A stretch of 18,391 nt of DNA from contig JAEWFA010000001.1 of the NCBI GenBank assembly GCA_023389055.1, forward strand, positions 1 to 18,391, written 5' to 3'. The stretch comes from Pseudomonadota bacterium. Lineage in GTDB: Bacteria > Pseudomonadota > Gammaproteobacteria > Burkholderiales > Burkholderiaceae_E. The notes under the pieces are model-generated. The model did not search any database and was not told where the DNA came from. It worked only from the letters and a program-made list of their open reading frames with translations. How positions within the stretch are numbered: the stretch's first letter is position 1; every line of letters starts with the position of its first letter. Shown here one piece after another: positions 1-8,170 of the stretch. Both the position numbers and the translations under genes were made by a program.

Positions 1-121
1 GCAGCAGGAGCGCCAGCGCGCACAGCGCTTGCCGGCCGCCGCGCGCCGCCCGCAGCGGGCCCCCGGCGCACCGGCTCGCTGCCGACTGCCGCGAACGCGC
101 CGACGACGGTGCCGCCGACGC

Positions 122-1966
122 TTACGCCTCGAACTGCATTGCGGCGAGCCGCGCGTACAAGCCGCCGCTCTCCGCGAGCTCGGCATGCGTCCCGACCTCG
201 ACGATGCGCCCGCGATCGAGCACGACGATGCGGTCCGCGCCGACGATCGTCGAAAGCCGGTGCGCGATGACGATCGTCGTGCGCGACTGCATCGCCCGCT
301 CCAGCGCCGCCTGCACCGCGCGCTCGCTTTCCGCGTCGAGCGCGCTCGTCGCCTCGTCGAGCAGCAGCAGCGGCGGATTGCGCAGCAACGCACGCGCGAT
401 CGCGATCCGCTGGCGCTGCCCGCCCGAAAGGCGAACGCCGCGTTCGCCGAGGAAGGTGCGGTAGCCGTCGGGCAGACGCTCGATGAACTCGTGCGCGTTG
501 GCCGACTTCGCCGCTTCGATCACTTCCGCGTCGGTCGCGTCGAGTCTGCCGTATCGGATGTTCTCCATCGCGTCGGCGGAGAAGACGACGCTGTCCTGCG
601 AGACGAGGCCGATCGCTGCGCGCAGGTCGGCGAGATCCAGCGCGCGCAGGTCCAGGTCGTCGAAGCGGATCAGGCCGTCCTGGGGATCATGGAAGCGCAG
701 CAGCAGCTGGAACATCGTCGTCTTGCCCGCACCCGACGGACCGACCAGCGCCACGGTCTCGCCGGGCGCGATGTCGAGCGTGATCGATTCGAGCGCAAGC
801 TCGCCGGGCCGCGACGGATAGCGGAAGCTCACGCCTACGAACGCGAGGGAGGCGCCGCCCACCCGCGCGGGCAACGGCTGCGCCGCACGCGGCGAACGGA
901 TCGACGGCTGCGCCTCGAGCAGTTCGAGCAGCCGCTCGGTGGCGCCGACCGCACGCTGCACGTCGCCCAGCACCTCGGCGATCGCGCCGGTGGCGCCCGC
1001 CACCAGCGCCGAGTACAGGATGAACTGCGTGAGCAGCCCCGGCGTGAGTCGCTCGTCGAGAACGGCGCGAGCGCCCAGCCACAACACGAAGACGATCGCG
1101 CCGAACACGAGGACGATCGCCAGTGCGGTGAGCAGCGCGCGTGCCCTCGTGCGGCGGATCGCGCTGGCGAAGGCCGCTTCGGTTGCCGCGCCGAAGCGTT
1201 GCGCCTCGAGCGGCTCGCGCACGTAGGCCTGCACGATCTGGATCGCGCCGAGCGTCTCGCCGGCCAGCGCGCTGGTGTCGGCAAGCGCGTCCTGGCTCGC
1301 GCGCGACAGCCTTCGTACGCGGCGCCCGAACACGAGGATCGGCAGCACGACGACCAGCAGCAGTCCGACGATGATCGACGCGAGTTCGGGGCTGGTGACG
1401 ATCAGCATCGCCAGCCCGCCGACGAACAGCAGCGCGTTGCGCAACCCGAGCGAGACGCTCGTACCGACCAGCGTCTGGATCAGCGTCGTGTCGGTGCTCA
1501 GCCGCGAGAGCACCTCGCCCGTCTTCAGCGTCTCGAAGAAGCGCGCATCCTGCCGCAGCACCTGCCGATACACCGCGCGGCGAAGATCGGCGGTGACGCG
1601 CTCGCCGAGCCAGGAGACGCTGTAGTAGCGCAACGCCGTGCCGAGCGCGAGCACGACGGCGACGCCGAAGAGCGCGACGAACCAGGTGTCGACGTCGCCC
1701 GACAGCGCCGCATCGGCCACGCCCTGCGGCGAGGCGAAGCCGAGGTCGATCATCCGCCGGAAGGCGAGCGGGATGACGAGCGTCGCGGCGGCGGCAACGA
1801 GCAGCGCGACGGCGGCGACGGCGACTCGCGCGCGGTAAGGCGTCATGAACGGCCACAGCGCACGCAGGATCGACAGCGAGCCGCGCGCGGCGCTCGCGAC
1901 GCGGCGCTGCTCCGCCCCGGGCCGCTTCGCGGAATCGCCGACTTCGGCGGATCCTCGCGCGCTCAA
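122..1966 (-). CDS. ABC half-exporter, MsbA-related (TM domain fused to ATPase)
   Basis: An inner-membrane ABC exporter subunit of about 614 residues, expected to work as a homodimer. The N-terminal half is a six-helix type I exporter domain, beginning at LWPFMTPYRARV. The C-terminal half is a complete ATPase: Walker A GPSGAGKTT at about residue 409, a Q-loop (LVSQDSVVF), signature LSGGQRQRIAIAR at about 512, Walker B LLLLDEATSALD at about 532, and the switch His in IVIAHRLS. I choose a TTG start at 1966 because it overlaps the fumC stop as TTGA and keeps the conserved stretch before the first helix. The next ATG, at 1846, would give 574 residues and cut into the domain. The closest family I can name is the 'MsbA-related' permease/ATP-binding group. 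The substrate is unknown; lipid or drug export is possible. It is the last gene of a dapA-like/fumC operon. Confidence 0.9.
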   Translation of the reverse strand: MSARGSAEVGDSAKRPGAEQRRVASAARGSLSILRALWPFMTPYRARVAVAAVALLVAAAATLVIPLAFRRMIDLGFASPQGVADAALSGDVDTWFVALFGVAVVLALGTALRYYSVSWLGERVTADLRRAVYRQVLRQDARFFETLKTGEVLSRLSTDTTLIQTLVGTSVSLGLRNALLFVGGLAMLIVTSPELASIIVGLLLVVVLPILVFGRRVRRLSRASQDALADTSALAGETLGAIQIVQAYVREPLEAQRFGAATEAAFASAIRRTRARALLTALAIVLVFGAIVFVLWLGARAVLDERLTPGLLTQFILYSALVAGATGAIAEVLGDVQRAVGATERLLELLEAQPSIRSPRAAQPLPARVGGASLAFVGVSFRYPSRPGELALESITLDIAPGETVALVGPSGAGKTTMFQLLLRFHDPQDGLIRFDDLDLRALDLADLRAAIGLVSQDSVVFSADAMENIRYGRLDATDAEVIEAAKSANAHEFIERLPDGYRTFLGERGVRLSGGQRQRIAIARALLRNPPLLLLDEATSALDAESERAVQAALERAMQSRTTIVIAHRLSTIVGADRIVVLDRGRIVEVGTHAELAESGGLYARLAAMQFEA

Positions 1967-3366
1967 GCGCTCGGATGCGTCATGTCCTGCGGACGCACCC
2001 ATTCGTCGAACTGCTTCGCATCGACGTAACCGAGCGCAAGCGCCGCCTCGCGCAGCGTCGTTCCCTCGCGATGCGCCTTCTTCGCAATCTCGGCCGAACG
2101 TTCGTAGCCGATGTGCGGGTTCAGCGCCGTCACCAGCATCAGCGAACGCTCGAGCAGTTCCTCGATGCGCTCGCGCACCGGCTCGATGCCGCGCGCGCAG
2201 TTGCGCTCGAAGCTCGCGAGCCCGTCGGCGAGCAGGCGCAGGCTCTGCAACACGTTGTGCGCGATGAGCGGCTGGAATACGTTGAGCTCGAAGTTGCCCG
2301 ACGACGCGCCGATGCCGATGGCGACATCGTTGCCCCCGACCTGCGCGCCGATCATCGTCAACGCCTCGCACTGCGTCGGGTTCACCTTGCCCGGCATGAT
2401 CGAGCTGCCCGGCTCGTTCTCCGGGATGCGGATCTCGCCCAGCCCGGAGCGGGGGCCGCTCGCCAGCCATCGCACGTCGTTGGCGATCTTCGTCGCCGCG
2501 GCCGCGAGCGCATGCAATGCACCGTGCAGCGCGACGACGGGCTCGTGGCCGGCGAGCGCCGCGAAGCGGTTCGGCGCCGGTACGAAGGGCAGCGACAACC
2601 GCCGCGAAAGTTCGTCGCAGACGCGCGCGCCGAATTCGGGATGCGTGTTCAATCCGGTGCCGACCGCGGTGCCGCCGATCGCCAGCTCGCAGACGCCGGG
2701 CAGCGCGCGCACGACCGACTCGCGGGCGCGATCGAGCTGCGCGACCCAGCCCGACATCTCCTGGCCGAGCGTCAGCGGCGTGGCGTCCTGCAGATGCGTG
2801 CGTCCGATCTTGACGATGTCCGCGTACTCGCGGGCCTTCGCATCGAGCGTCGTGCGCAATGCATCGAGCGACGGCACGAGGCGCTGCGCGACCGCAGTGG
2901 CGACGGCGACATGGATCGCCGTCGGCACGACGTCGTTGGACGACTGGCCCCGGTTGACCTCGTCGTTCGGATGCACGAGGCGCTTCGGCCCGCGCTCGCC
3001 GCCGAGCAGTTCCGACGCGCGGTTCGCGAGCACCTCGTTGACGTTCATGTTCGATTGCGTGCCCGAGCCCGTCTGCCAGACCGCGAGCGGAAACTCCTGC
3101 GCATGACCGCCGTCGAGCACTTCGTCGGCGGCGCGCACGATTGCGTCGGACTTCGCGGCGTCGAGCCGGCCGAGGTCCCGATTGACGACGGCTGCCGCGC
3201 GCTTGACCTGTGCGAGCGCCGAGACGAGCTCGCCGGGCATGCGTTCGGTGGAGATCGAGAAGAACTGCAGCGAACGCTGCGTCTGCGCGCCCCACAACCG
3301 GTCTGCCGGGACCTCGATCGGACCGAAGGTGTCGCGCTCGATGCGCATCGATTCGTTCGTCGTCAT
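1963..3366 (-). CDS. fumC: Class II fumarate hydratase
   Basis: Interconverts fumarate and L-malate in the TCA cycle; this class is cytosolic, iron-independent and tetrameric. The 467 residues match the usual length. Visible family hallmarks are the N-terminal DTFGPIEVPADRLWGAQTQR, the fumarate/aspartase motif GSSIMPGKVNP at about residue 320 with the catalytic-loop serine, GRTHLQDATPL containing the catalytic His, and HPNDEVNRGQSSND. The start is ATG at 3366 with AAGGAG at 3376-3381, nine bases upstream. It lies 18 bp after the dapA-like stop and its own stop overlaps the TTG start of the ABC exporter, so all three are probably co-transcribed. Aspartase and argininosuccinate lyase share the GSS motif, but the N-terminus and whole-length pattern are those of FumC. 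Confidence 0.97.
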   Translation of the reverse strand: MTTNESMRIERDTFGPIEVPADRLWGAQTQRSLQFFSISTERMPGELVSALAQVKRAAAVVNRDLGRLDAAKSDAIVRAADEVLDGGHAQEFPLAVWQTGSGTQSNMNVNEVLANRASELLGGERGPKRLVHPNDEVNRGQSSNDVVPTAIHVAVATAVAQRLVPSLDALRTTLDAKAREYADIVKIGRTHLQDATPLTLGQEMSGWVAQLDRARESVVRALPGVCELAIGGTAVGTGLNTHPEFGARVCDELSRRLSLPFVPAPNRFAALAGHEPVVALHGALHALAAAATKIANDVRWLASGPRSGLGEIRIPENEPGSSIMPGKVNPTQCEALTMIGAQVGGNDVAIGIGASSGNFELNVFQPLIAHNVLQSLRLLADGLASFERNCARGIEPVRERIEELLERSLMLVTALNPHIGYERSAEIAKKAHREGTTLREAALALGYVDAKQFDEWVRPQDMTHPSA

Positions 3367-3384
3367 GCGTTCACTCTCCTTCCA

Positions 3385-4278
3385 TCAGACGGGCAGCGCA
3401 CCGATCGACTGCAGCGCGGCACGCACCTCGTCGACGCCTGCGGCCGAAAGGGGCGCTTGCGGCGGCATCGGTGCGCCGACCGCGTAGCCCTGCAGCGCGA
3501 GCCCGCCCTTGATGCAAGCGGCGAGGTTGTGCCTGGCAAACGCCTGGTTCAAGCGCCACAGCGGGCGCTGCAGATCCATCGCGCGCACCCAGTCGCGATC
3601 GCGGCACGCCTCGTACAACGCGACGCTCTGGCGCGGCGCGATGCACGCGGGACCCGCCATCCAGCCGACGCCGCCGATCAGCATCACGCAGGCCGGAATG
3701 TGCGCCGAAGCCGCGAACACGTGCATGCGGCCCTCGACGCGATCGAGGATCGACAGCAGCCGACCGGTGTTCGACGAAGCGTCCTTGATGCCGGCGATGT
3801 TCGGGATGCGGCTCAACCGTTCGATCACCGGCAGCGACAGGTCCGAGCGCTGGAAATTCGGGTTCGTGTAGAGCACCAGCGGAAGGTCGACAGCGCCCGC
3901 GATCGAAGCGAAATAGTCGTGCACGCCGTCATCGGCGATCGGGAAGTACGCTTCGAGGATCGCGATGATCCCGTCACAGCGCATCCGCTCGAAAGCCCGC
4001 GCGCGCCGCTGTGCTTCGGCGATCGTCGTCGCCGCAACGCCGGCGAGCACCGGAACGCGTCCGGCCGCGGCCTCGACGACGGTGCGAACCACCTCGCACT
4101 GCTGCTCCCAGTTCAGGTAGGCGAACTCGCCGGTCGAGCCGAGCGCGGCCAGCCCGTGCACGCCGGCTCCGATCAGGTCGTCGCACAGGCGCGCGAGCAC
4201 CCCGGTGCGCACGCGCCCGTCGTCGCCGACGGGGGAGACGAGGTACGGAAACACTCCATGGAAAGCGGGTTCGTTCAT
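3385..4278 (-). CDS. DapA/NanA-superfamily lyase or aldolase, substrate unknown
   Basis: A 297-residue TIM-barrel enzyme of the dihydrodipicolinate synthase superfamily, which uses a Schiff base to pyruvate or a similar keto acid. I see GSTGEF at residues 47-52 (the GTTGE carboxylate-binding loop), Tyr137 in VLYTNPNF and the Schiff-base Lys165 in GIKDASSN; these match Tyr133 and Lys161 of E. coli DapA. Five residues after the Tyr, where true DHDPS has Arg138 to hold the second substrate, this protein has Phe142. Lysine biosynthesis is therefore doubtful and an aldolase or hydratase for another 2-keto acid is more likely. The start at 4278 is the only one that begins at the domain; it has no clear Shine-Dalgarno. 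It is the first gene of the operon with fumC, which hints at central carbon metabolism. Confidence 0.88.
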   Translation of the reverse strand: MNEPAFHGVFPYLVSPVGDDGRVRTGVLARLCDDLIGAGVHGLAALGSTGEFAYLNWEQQCEVVRTVVEAAAGRVPVLAGVAATTIAEAQRRARAFERMRCDGIIAILEAYFPIADDGVHDYFASIAGAVDLPLVLYTNPNFQRSDLSLPVIERLSRIPNIAGIKDASSNTGRLLSILDRVEGRMHVFAASAHIPACVMLIGGVGWMAGPACIAPRQSVALYEACRDRDWVRAMDLQRPLWRLNQAFARHNLAACIKGGLALQGYAVGAPMPPQAPLSAAGVDEVRAALQSIGALPV

Positions 4279-4399
4279 CGCGGCAGACGAGGAGAGGGGC
4301 CGCCGCGATTGTCGTCCTTTTCCGCATCGGCATCCGGCGCCGACCCCGCGGCCGACGCCGCTGTCGATGAATCGCCGCTGGAGACACCGGTTTCGTCGA

Positions 4400-4417
4400 G
4401 AATCGGGGACCCGATTC
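4400..4417. promoter_or_regulatory. 18-bp palindrome, candidate operator or RBS hairpin
   Basis: A perfect 8-bp inverted repeat, GAATCGGG and CCCGATTC, is separated by GA. It ends just before the ribosome binding site (GGAG) of the metallo-hydrolase gene, in the 152-bp divergent region shared with the dapA-like gene. It could be the binding site of a dimeric repressor or a small leader hairpin. No regulator gene is next to it. The rest of the 4279-4430 region shows no convincing -35/-10 pair on either strand. Confidence 0.4.
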
Positions 4418-4430
4418 GAAAGGAGCTCCG

Positions 4431-5435
4431 ATGAATCCGTCCCGACGCGCCTGCCTGCGCACGAGCGCCGCGCTCGCCGCCGCTTCGTCGATTCCCTGGC
4501 TCGGCGGTTGCGCCGATTTCGGCCCGGGCGACCTGCCCGGTTCGATCGCCTACCGGCCCAAAGGCGTGCGCGGCATCGCATTGCGCGAAGGGGTTGCGCG
4601 CACCGAGGTCGGCGCAACCCTCGTCACGTCCGTGAGCGACGGCTTCGCCACGATGTCGCTCGACGAGAGCTTCGTTCCGGGTGTGCCGCTGGCGCAGGTG
4701 CAGCAAGCGCTCGCCGACGGCGGCCTGGGCAGCGCGTCGGTGACGATCCCCTTCACCGTCTTCGTCGTCGAGCGGCGCGGCCGGCGCATGCTCCTGGACG
4801 CCGGGAACGGGCGCTTCGGCGCGCCCGGCAGCGGGCGCGCCGTCGCGAACCTGCAGGCCGCCGGCATCGAGCCCGCTTCGATCCACGACGTGCTGATCAC
4901 GCATTTCCACGGCGACCACATCAACGGACTGCGCGGCGACGACGGACAGCCGACGTTTCGCAACGCGACGATCCACGTCCCCGCGCCTGAATGGGACTGG
5001 TGGATGGACGATGCACGCATGGCGTCGGCCCCGCAGGCGATGCGAGGAGCATTCCAGGCGACGCGCCGCGTGTTCGCACCGATCGCGGCCGACGTCCGGC
5101 GCTTCGTGCCCGCAGCCGAAGTGCTGCCCGGCATCGCGTCGATTCCCGCCTTCGGCCATACCCCGGGGCATACCGGCTACGGCTTCGAGGACGGTGGTCA
5201 CCGCTTCGCGTATCTGGGCGACGTGACGAACGTCGCGGCGCTCTTTCTGCGCAACCCCGATTGGGCGGTTCGCTTCGACATGGATCCGGAAGCGGCGCGG
5301 CGCACGCGACGCCGCCTGCTCGACGACGCCGTCGCCGGCAACTGGGTCGTCGCCGGCTTTCATTGGCCGGGCTCGGCGATGGGCCGCGTCGCGCGGCGCG
5401 GCGCAGGCTACGAGTTCGCGCCGCTCGTCCCCTGA
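4431..5435 (+). CDS. MBL-fold metallo-hydrolase with Tat/lipoprotein signal
   Basis: A 334-residue metallo-beta-lactamase-fold hydrolase predicted to act outside the cytoplasm. The N-terminus carries a twin-arginine motif (SRRACL, residues 4-9), a hydrophobic stretch and a possible lipobox LGGC ending at Cys27, so it may be a Tat-exported lipoprotein. All expected metal ligands are visible: His158, His160, Asp162 and His163 (HFHGDH), His243 in GHTPGHTG, Asp264 in YLGDV and His311 in AGFHWPG. A dinuclear zinc site is therefore likely intact. The layout resembles lactonase-type and other soluble hydrolases of the superfamily; the substrate cannot be told from sequence. The start at 4431 has AAAGGAG a few bases upstream. 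It is divergent from the dapA-like gene, and a small unknown gene follows 148 bp downstream on the same strand. Confidence 0.9.
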   Translation: MNPSRRACLRTSAALAAASSIPWLGGCADFGPGDLPGSIAYRPKGVRGIALREGVARTEVGATLVTSVSDGFATMSLDESFVPGVPLAQVQQALADGGLGSASVTIPFTVFVVERRGRRMLLDAGNGRFGAPGSGRAVANLQAAGIEPASIHDVLITHFHGDHINGLRGDDGQPTFRNATIHVPAPEWDWWMDDARMASAPQAMRGAFQATRRVFAPIAADVRRFVPAAEVLPGIASIPAFGHTPGHTGYGFEDGGHRFAYLGDVTNVAALFLRNPDWAVRFDMDPEAARRTRRRLLDDAVAGNWVVAGFHWPGSAMGRVARRGAGYEFAPLVP

Positions 5436-5583
5436 CCGGCGGACCCACGTCGCAGCGGCGCAACGACACGGACCCGCCGGACGACGTTCGTCCTGCGTTG
5501 CCTCGCGTTCACACCCCGGCGCGTCGTAGCCTCGAATGCGGGCGCCTACTCTCGATCTGGCCCTTCAGACGAGGAGACGTCCG

Positions 5584-5877
5584 ATGGAAACGATCGAGAT
5601 CGAAATGCCGGCCGAGCAAGACGACGCCTTCGTCGCCGACTCGAGCTGCTCGCTCGCCACGATGCACACGCCGAAGGCCGCGCTCGACGCTGCGCGCCGG
5701 CTCTACCAGCGAAACCGCTCGGGGCTTCGCTTCTTCTGCGAGAACCGGCGCGTGGTGCCGGTGGATCAGCTCGAGGCGCTGGGCGAGTTCGGCGAAGGAT
5801 TCGACGCGCCGGACGCGCAGGTCGTGTACGCCGTGCCGTCGTCATCGCCGCCGGAAGCCTCGCGCATCGCGCCCTGA
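5584..5877 (+). CDS. Small hypothetical protein, unrecognised
   Basis: A 97-residue acidic, soluble protein that I do not recognise. It has no signal peptide or membrane helix. The start METIEIEMPAEQ is chosen because a GAGGAG sits about ten bases upstream; an in-frame ATG at 5536 lacks such a site. The middle contains a run of basic and aromatic residues (ARRLYQRNRSGLRFFCENRR) and two cysteines. It is on the same strand as the metallo-hydrolase after a 148-bp gap (5436-5583) with no obvious terminator or promoter. Its last 112 bp overlap, antisense, the 3' end of proB. Given the good RBS and protein-like composition I think it is real. Confidence 0.6.
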   Translation: METIEIEMPAEQDDAFVADSSCSLATMHTPKAALDAARRLYQRNRSGLRFFCENRRVVPVDQLEALGEFGEGFDAPDAQVVYAVPSSSPPEASRIAP

Positions 5878-7070
5878 GCGCCGCGAAGCACCATGTGATC
5901 GCGGTGCACGAGTTCGGGCTCCTCGACAAAGCCGAGGATGCGCGCGATCTCCGATGACGGCTTGCGCATGATCAGGCGCGCCTCCGAGCTGGAATAGCTC
6001 GAGAGCCCGCGCGCGATCTCGCGTCCCTGCGGATCGAGGATCGCCACCGCCTCGCCGCGCTCGAAGTCGCCGACGACGTCGGTGACGCCGATCGGCAGCA
6101 GGCTCCCGCCCCTTCGCAGCAACGCGCGCGCGGCGCCGGCGTCCAGCCGCACCGAGCCCCGCAGCTGCAGGTGATCGGCGAGCCATTTCTTGCGCGCCGC
6201 AAGCCGCGGCGTCTGCGCGACGAAGCGCGTGCCGAGCGACTCGCCGGCGGCCAGCCGCACGAGCACGTCGGGCTCACGCCCCGAAGCGACCACCGTGTGC
6301 GCGCCGCCGGTCGAAGCGCGCCTGGCGGCGAGCACCTTCGTGATCATCCCGCCGCGCCCGATCGCCGAGCCGGCCCCGCCCGCCATCGACTCCAGTGCGG
6401 GATCTCCGGCGACCACGCAATCGAGCAGGCGTGCATCGACGTCGCGTCGCGGGTCGGCGGTGAACAGGCCGCGCTGGTCGGTGAGGATGACGAGCACCTC
6501 GGCGTCGAGCAGATTGGCGACGAGCGCGCCCAGCGTGTCGTTGTCGCCGAACTTGATCTCGTCGGTGACGACGGTGTCGTTCTCGTTGATGATCGGGACG
6601 ACGCCGAGCGCAAGCAGCGCGAGCAGCGTCGAGCGGGCGTTCAGGTAGCGCTTGCGGTCGGCGAGGTCGTCGTGCGTGAGCAGCACCTGCGCGGTTTGCA
6701 GGCCGCGATGACGGAAAGCGCTCTCGTAGGCCTGCACGAGCCCCATCTGCCCGACGGCGGCCGCCGCCTGCAGTTCGTGGATCGCCTTCGGCCGCCGCGC
6801 CCAACCCAGCCGCTTCATCCCTTCCGCAACGGCGCCGGAGCTGACGAGCACCACTTCCTTGCCGAACTCGCGAAGCCGCGCGATCTGCGCCGCCCAGCGC
6901 GCGATCGCCGTTTCGTCCAGGCCCCTGCCCTCGTCGGTGACGAGCGACGAGCCGACCTTGACGACGATGCGATGCGCATCGCGCACGGCGCCGACGTGAC
7001 GGTCGTCGGGCGAGGCCGCGACCATACCGTCCGCCTCATCGCCGGGGCGGCTCGCCGCTTCGTCAGCCAT
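5766..7070 (-). CDS. proB: Glutamate 5-kinase with extra C-terminal tail
   Basis: Phosphorylates glutamate to gamma-glutamyl phosphate, the first and feedback-regulated step of proline synthesis. The protein has an N-terminal amino-acid-kinase domain (HRIVVKVGSSLVT, VVLVSSGAVAEG, INENDTV, FGDNDTLGALVA) and a C-terminal PUA domain ending near VHRDHMVL. Known ProB proteins stop about there, at roughly 370 residues. This reading frame runs on for some 36 more residues that are rich in Gly, Ser and Ala, and most of that tail is antisense to the small gene at 5584-5877. The start is ATG at 7070, with AAGGTGG in the preceding bases inside obgE; a GTG at 7079 is an alternative. It overlaps the end of obgE by 8 bp, so the two are translationally coupled. 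Confidence 0.94.
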   Translation of the reverse strand: MADEAASRPGDEADGMVAASPDDRHVGAVRDAHRIVVKVGSSLVTDEGRGLDETAIARWAAQIARLREFGKEVVLVSSGAVAEGMKRLGWARRPKAIHELQAAAAVGQMGLVQAYESAFRHRGLQTAQVLLTHDDLADRKRYLNARSTLLALLALGVVPIINENDTVVTDEIKFGDNDTLGALVANLLDAEVLVILTDQRGLFTADPRRDVDARLLDCVVAGDPALESMAGGAGSAIGRGGMITKVLAARRASTGGAHTVVASGREPDVLVRLAAGESLGTRFVAQTPRLAARKKWLADHLQLRGSVRLDAGAARALLRRGGSLLPIGVTDVVGDFERGEAVAILDPQGREIARGLSSYSSSEARLIMRKPSSEIARILGFVEEPELVHRDHMVLRGAQGAMREASGGDDDGTAYTTCASGASNPSPNSPSASS

Positions 7071-8160
7071 GCTCGCCACCTTCGAGCGGCGACTCGAATC
7101 GAACGTCGCGCTCCTCGTTCTCCTTCGGTCTCGCCGCGTCGAGCCAGTCGGAGATCGCCAGGCACAACCGATCGCAACCCTCGTGCGTCAGCGCCGAGAT
7201 CGAAAACACGCGTTCCACCGGGATCGCGTTGCGGCCGCGGCCCCGGTACCGGGTGACGAAGTCGTCGATTCGCTGTTGACGCTCGTCGGGCGCGACCATG
7301 TCGATCTTGTTCAGCACCAGCCAACGCGGCTTCTCGGCGAGCGACGGGTCGTAGCGGCGCAATTCGCCGACGATCGCGCGTGCCTCGCGCACCGGGTCGG
7401 CCTGCGGGTCGAATGGAGACAGATCGACCAGGTGCAACAGCAGCCGCGTGCGCTGCAGGTGACGCAGGAACTGATGCCCGAGGCCGGCGCCTTCGGCGGC
7501 GCCTTCGATGAGTCCCGGGATGTCGGCGATGACGAAGCTGCGCTCGGGGCCGACGCGAACGACGCCGAGGTTCGGATGCAGCGTCGTGAACGGGTAGTCG
7601 GCGATCTTCGGGCGCGCGTTGCTCACCGCGGCGATGAAGGTCGACTTGCCCGCGTTCGGCATGCCGAGCAGTCCGACGTCGGCGAGCACCTTCAGTTCGA
7701 GCCGCAGGCGGCGGTGCTCGCCTTCCTGCCCCGGCGTCGACTGGCGCGGCGCGCGGTTGGTGCTCGACTTGAAGCGCAGGTTGCCCAGCCCGCCTGCACC
7801 GCCGCGAGCCAGCATCGCGACCTGGTCGTGCTCGACGAGGTCGGCGAGCGTTTCGCCGGTGTCCTCGTCGAAGACCTGCGTGCCCACCGGCACGCGCAGG
7901 CGGATGTCTTCGGCGGCTGCGCCGTACTGGTCGGCGCCGCGGCCGCGCTCGCCGTTCCTTGCGAGGAACTTGCGCTGATAGCGATAGTCGACGAGCGTGT
8001 TGATGTTGCGGTCGGCCACCGCAAAGACGCTGCCGCCGCGCCCGCCGTCGCCGCCGTCGGGACCGCCGCGCGGCACGAATTTCTCGCGCCGGAACGACAC
8101 CGCGCCGGCACCGCCGTTGCCGCCGGCCACCTCGATGCGCGCTTCGTCGATGAATTTCAT
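7063..8160 (-). CDS. obgE: Obg/CgtA GTPase, ribosome assembly
   Basis: An essential, slowly hydrolysing GTPase that binds the 50S subunit and links ribosome maturation to growth and the stringent response. It is 365 residues long. The Gly-rich Obg fold fills roughly residues 1-158 (starting MKFIDEARIEVAGGNGG), followed by the G domain: P-loop GMPNAGKST at about 165, DIPGLIEGA, and NKID. Gene order rplU-rpmA-obgE-proB is the standard one for this gene in proteobacteria. The start at 8160 is set by the conserved MKFIDEA; no Shine-Dalgarno is visible in front of it, and a strong hairpin ends only about 11 bases upstream. The 3' end overlaps proB by 8 bp. Confidence 0.97.
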   Translation of the reverse strand: MKFIDEARIEVAGGNGGAGAVSFRREKFVPRGGPDGGDGGRGGSVFAVADRNINTLVDYRYQRKFLARNGERGRGADQYGAAAEDIRLRVPVGTQVFDEDTGETLADLVEHDQVAMLARGGAGGLGNLRFKSSTNRAPRQSTPGQEGEHRRLRLELKVLADVGLLGMPNAGKSTFIAAVSNARPKIADYPFTTLHPNLGVVRVGPERSFVIADIPGLIEGAAEGAGLGHQFLRHLQRTRLLLHLVDLSPFDPQADPVREARAIVGELRRYDPSLAEKPRWLVLNKIDMVAPDERQQRIDDFVTRYRGRGRNAIPVERVFSISALTHEGCDRLCLAISDWLDAARPKENEERDVRFESPLEGGEHG

Positions 8161-8170
8161 GGGGTGATGC

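Noticed and set aside
1..121. Possible signal-peptide-like stretch on the minus strand at the left edge (RQALCALALLL in one frame)
   Set aside because: No ATG, GTG or TTG start could be found in that frame before the window ends, so no gene can be supported.
29..2029. Long plus-strand open frame opposite the ABC exporter and fumC
   Set aside because: It is an Arg/Ala-rich product of high GC on the antisense strand with no recognisable domain; the minus-strand genes show complete family motifs.
1975..4434. 819-codon plus-strand open frame opposite fumC and the dapA-like gene
   Set aside because: It is a shadow of two well-supported minus-strand genes and has low-complexity, charged composition.
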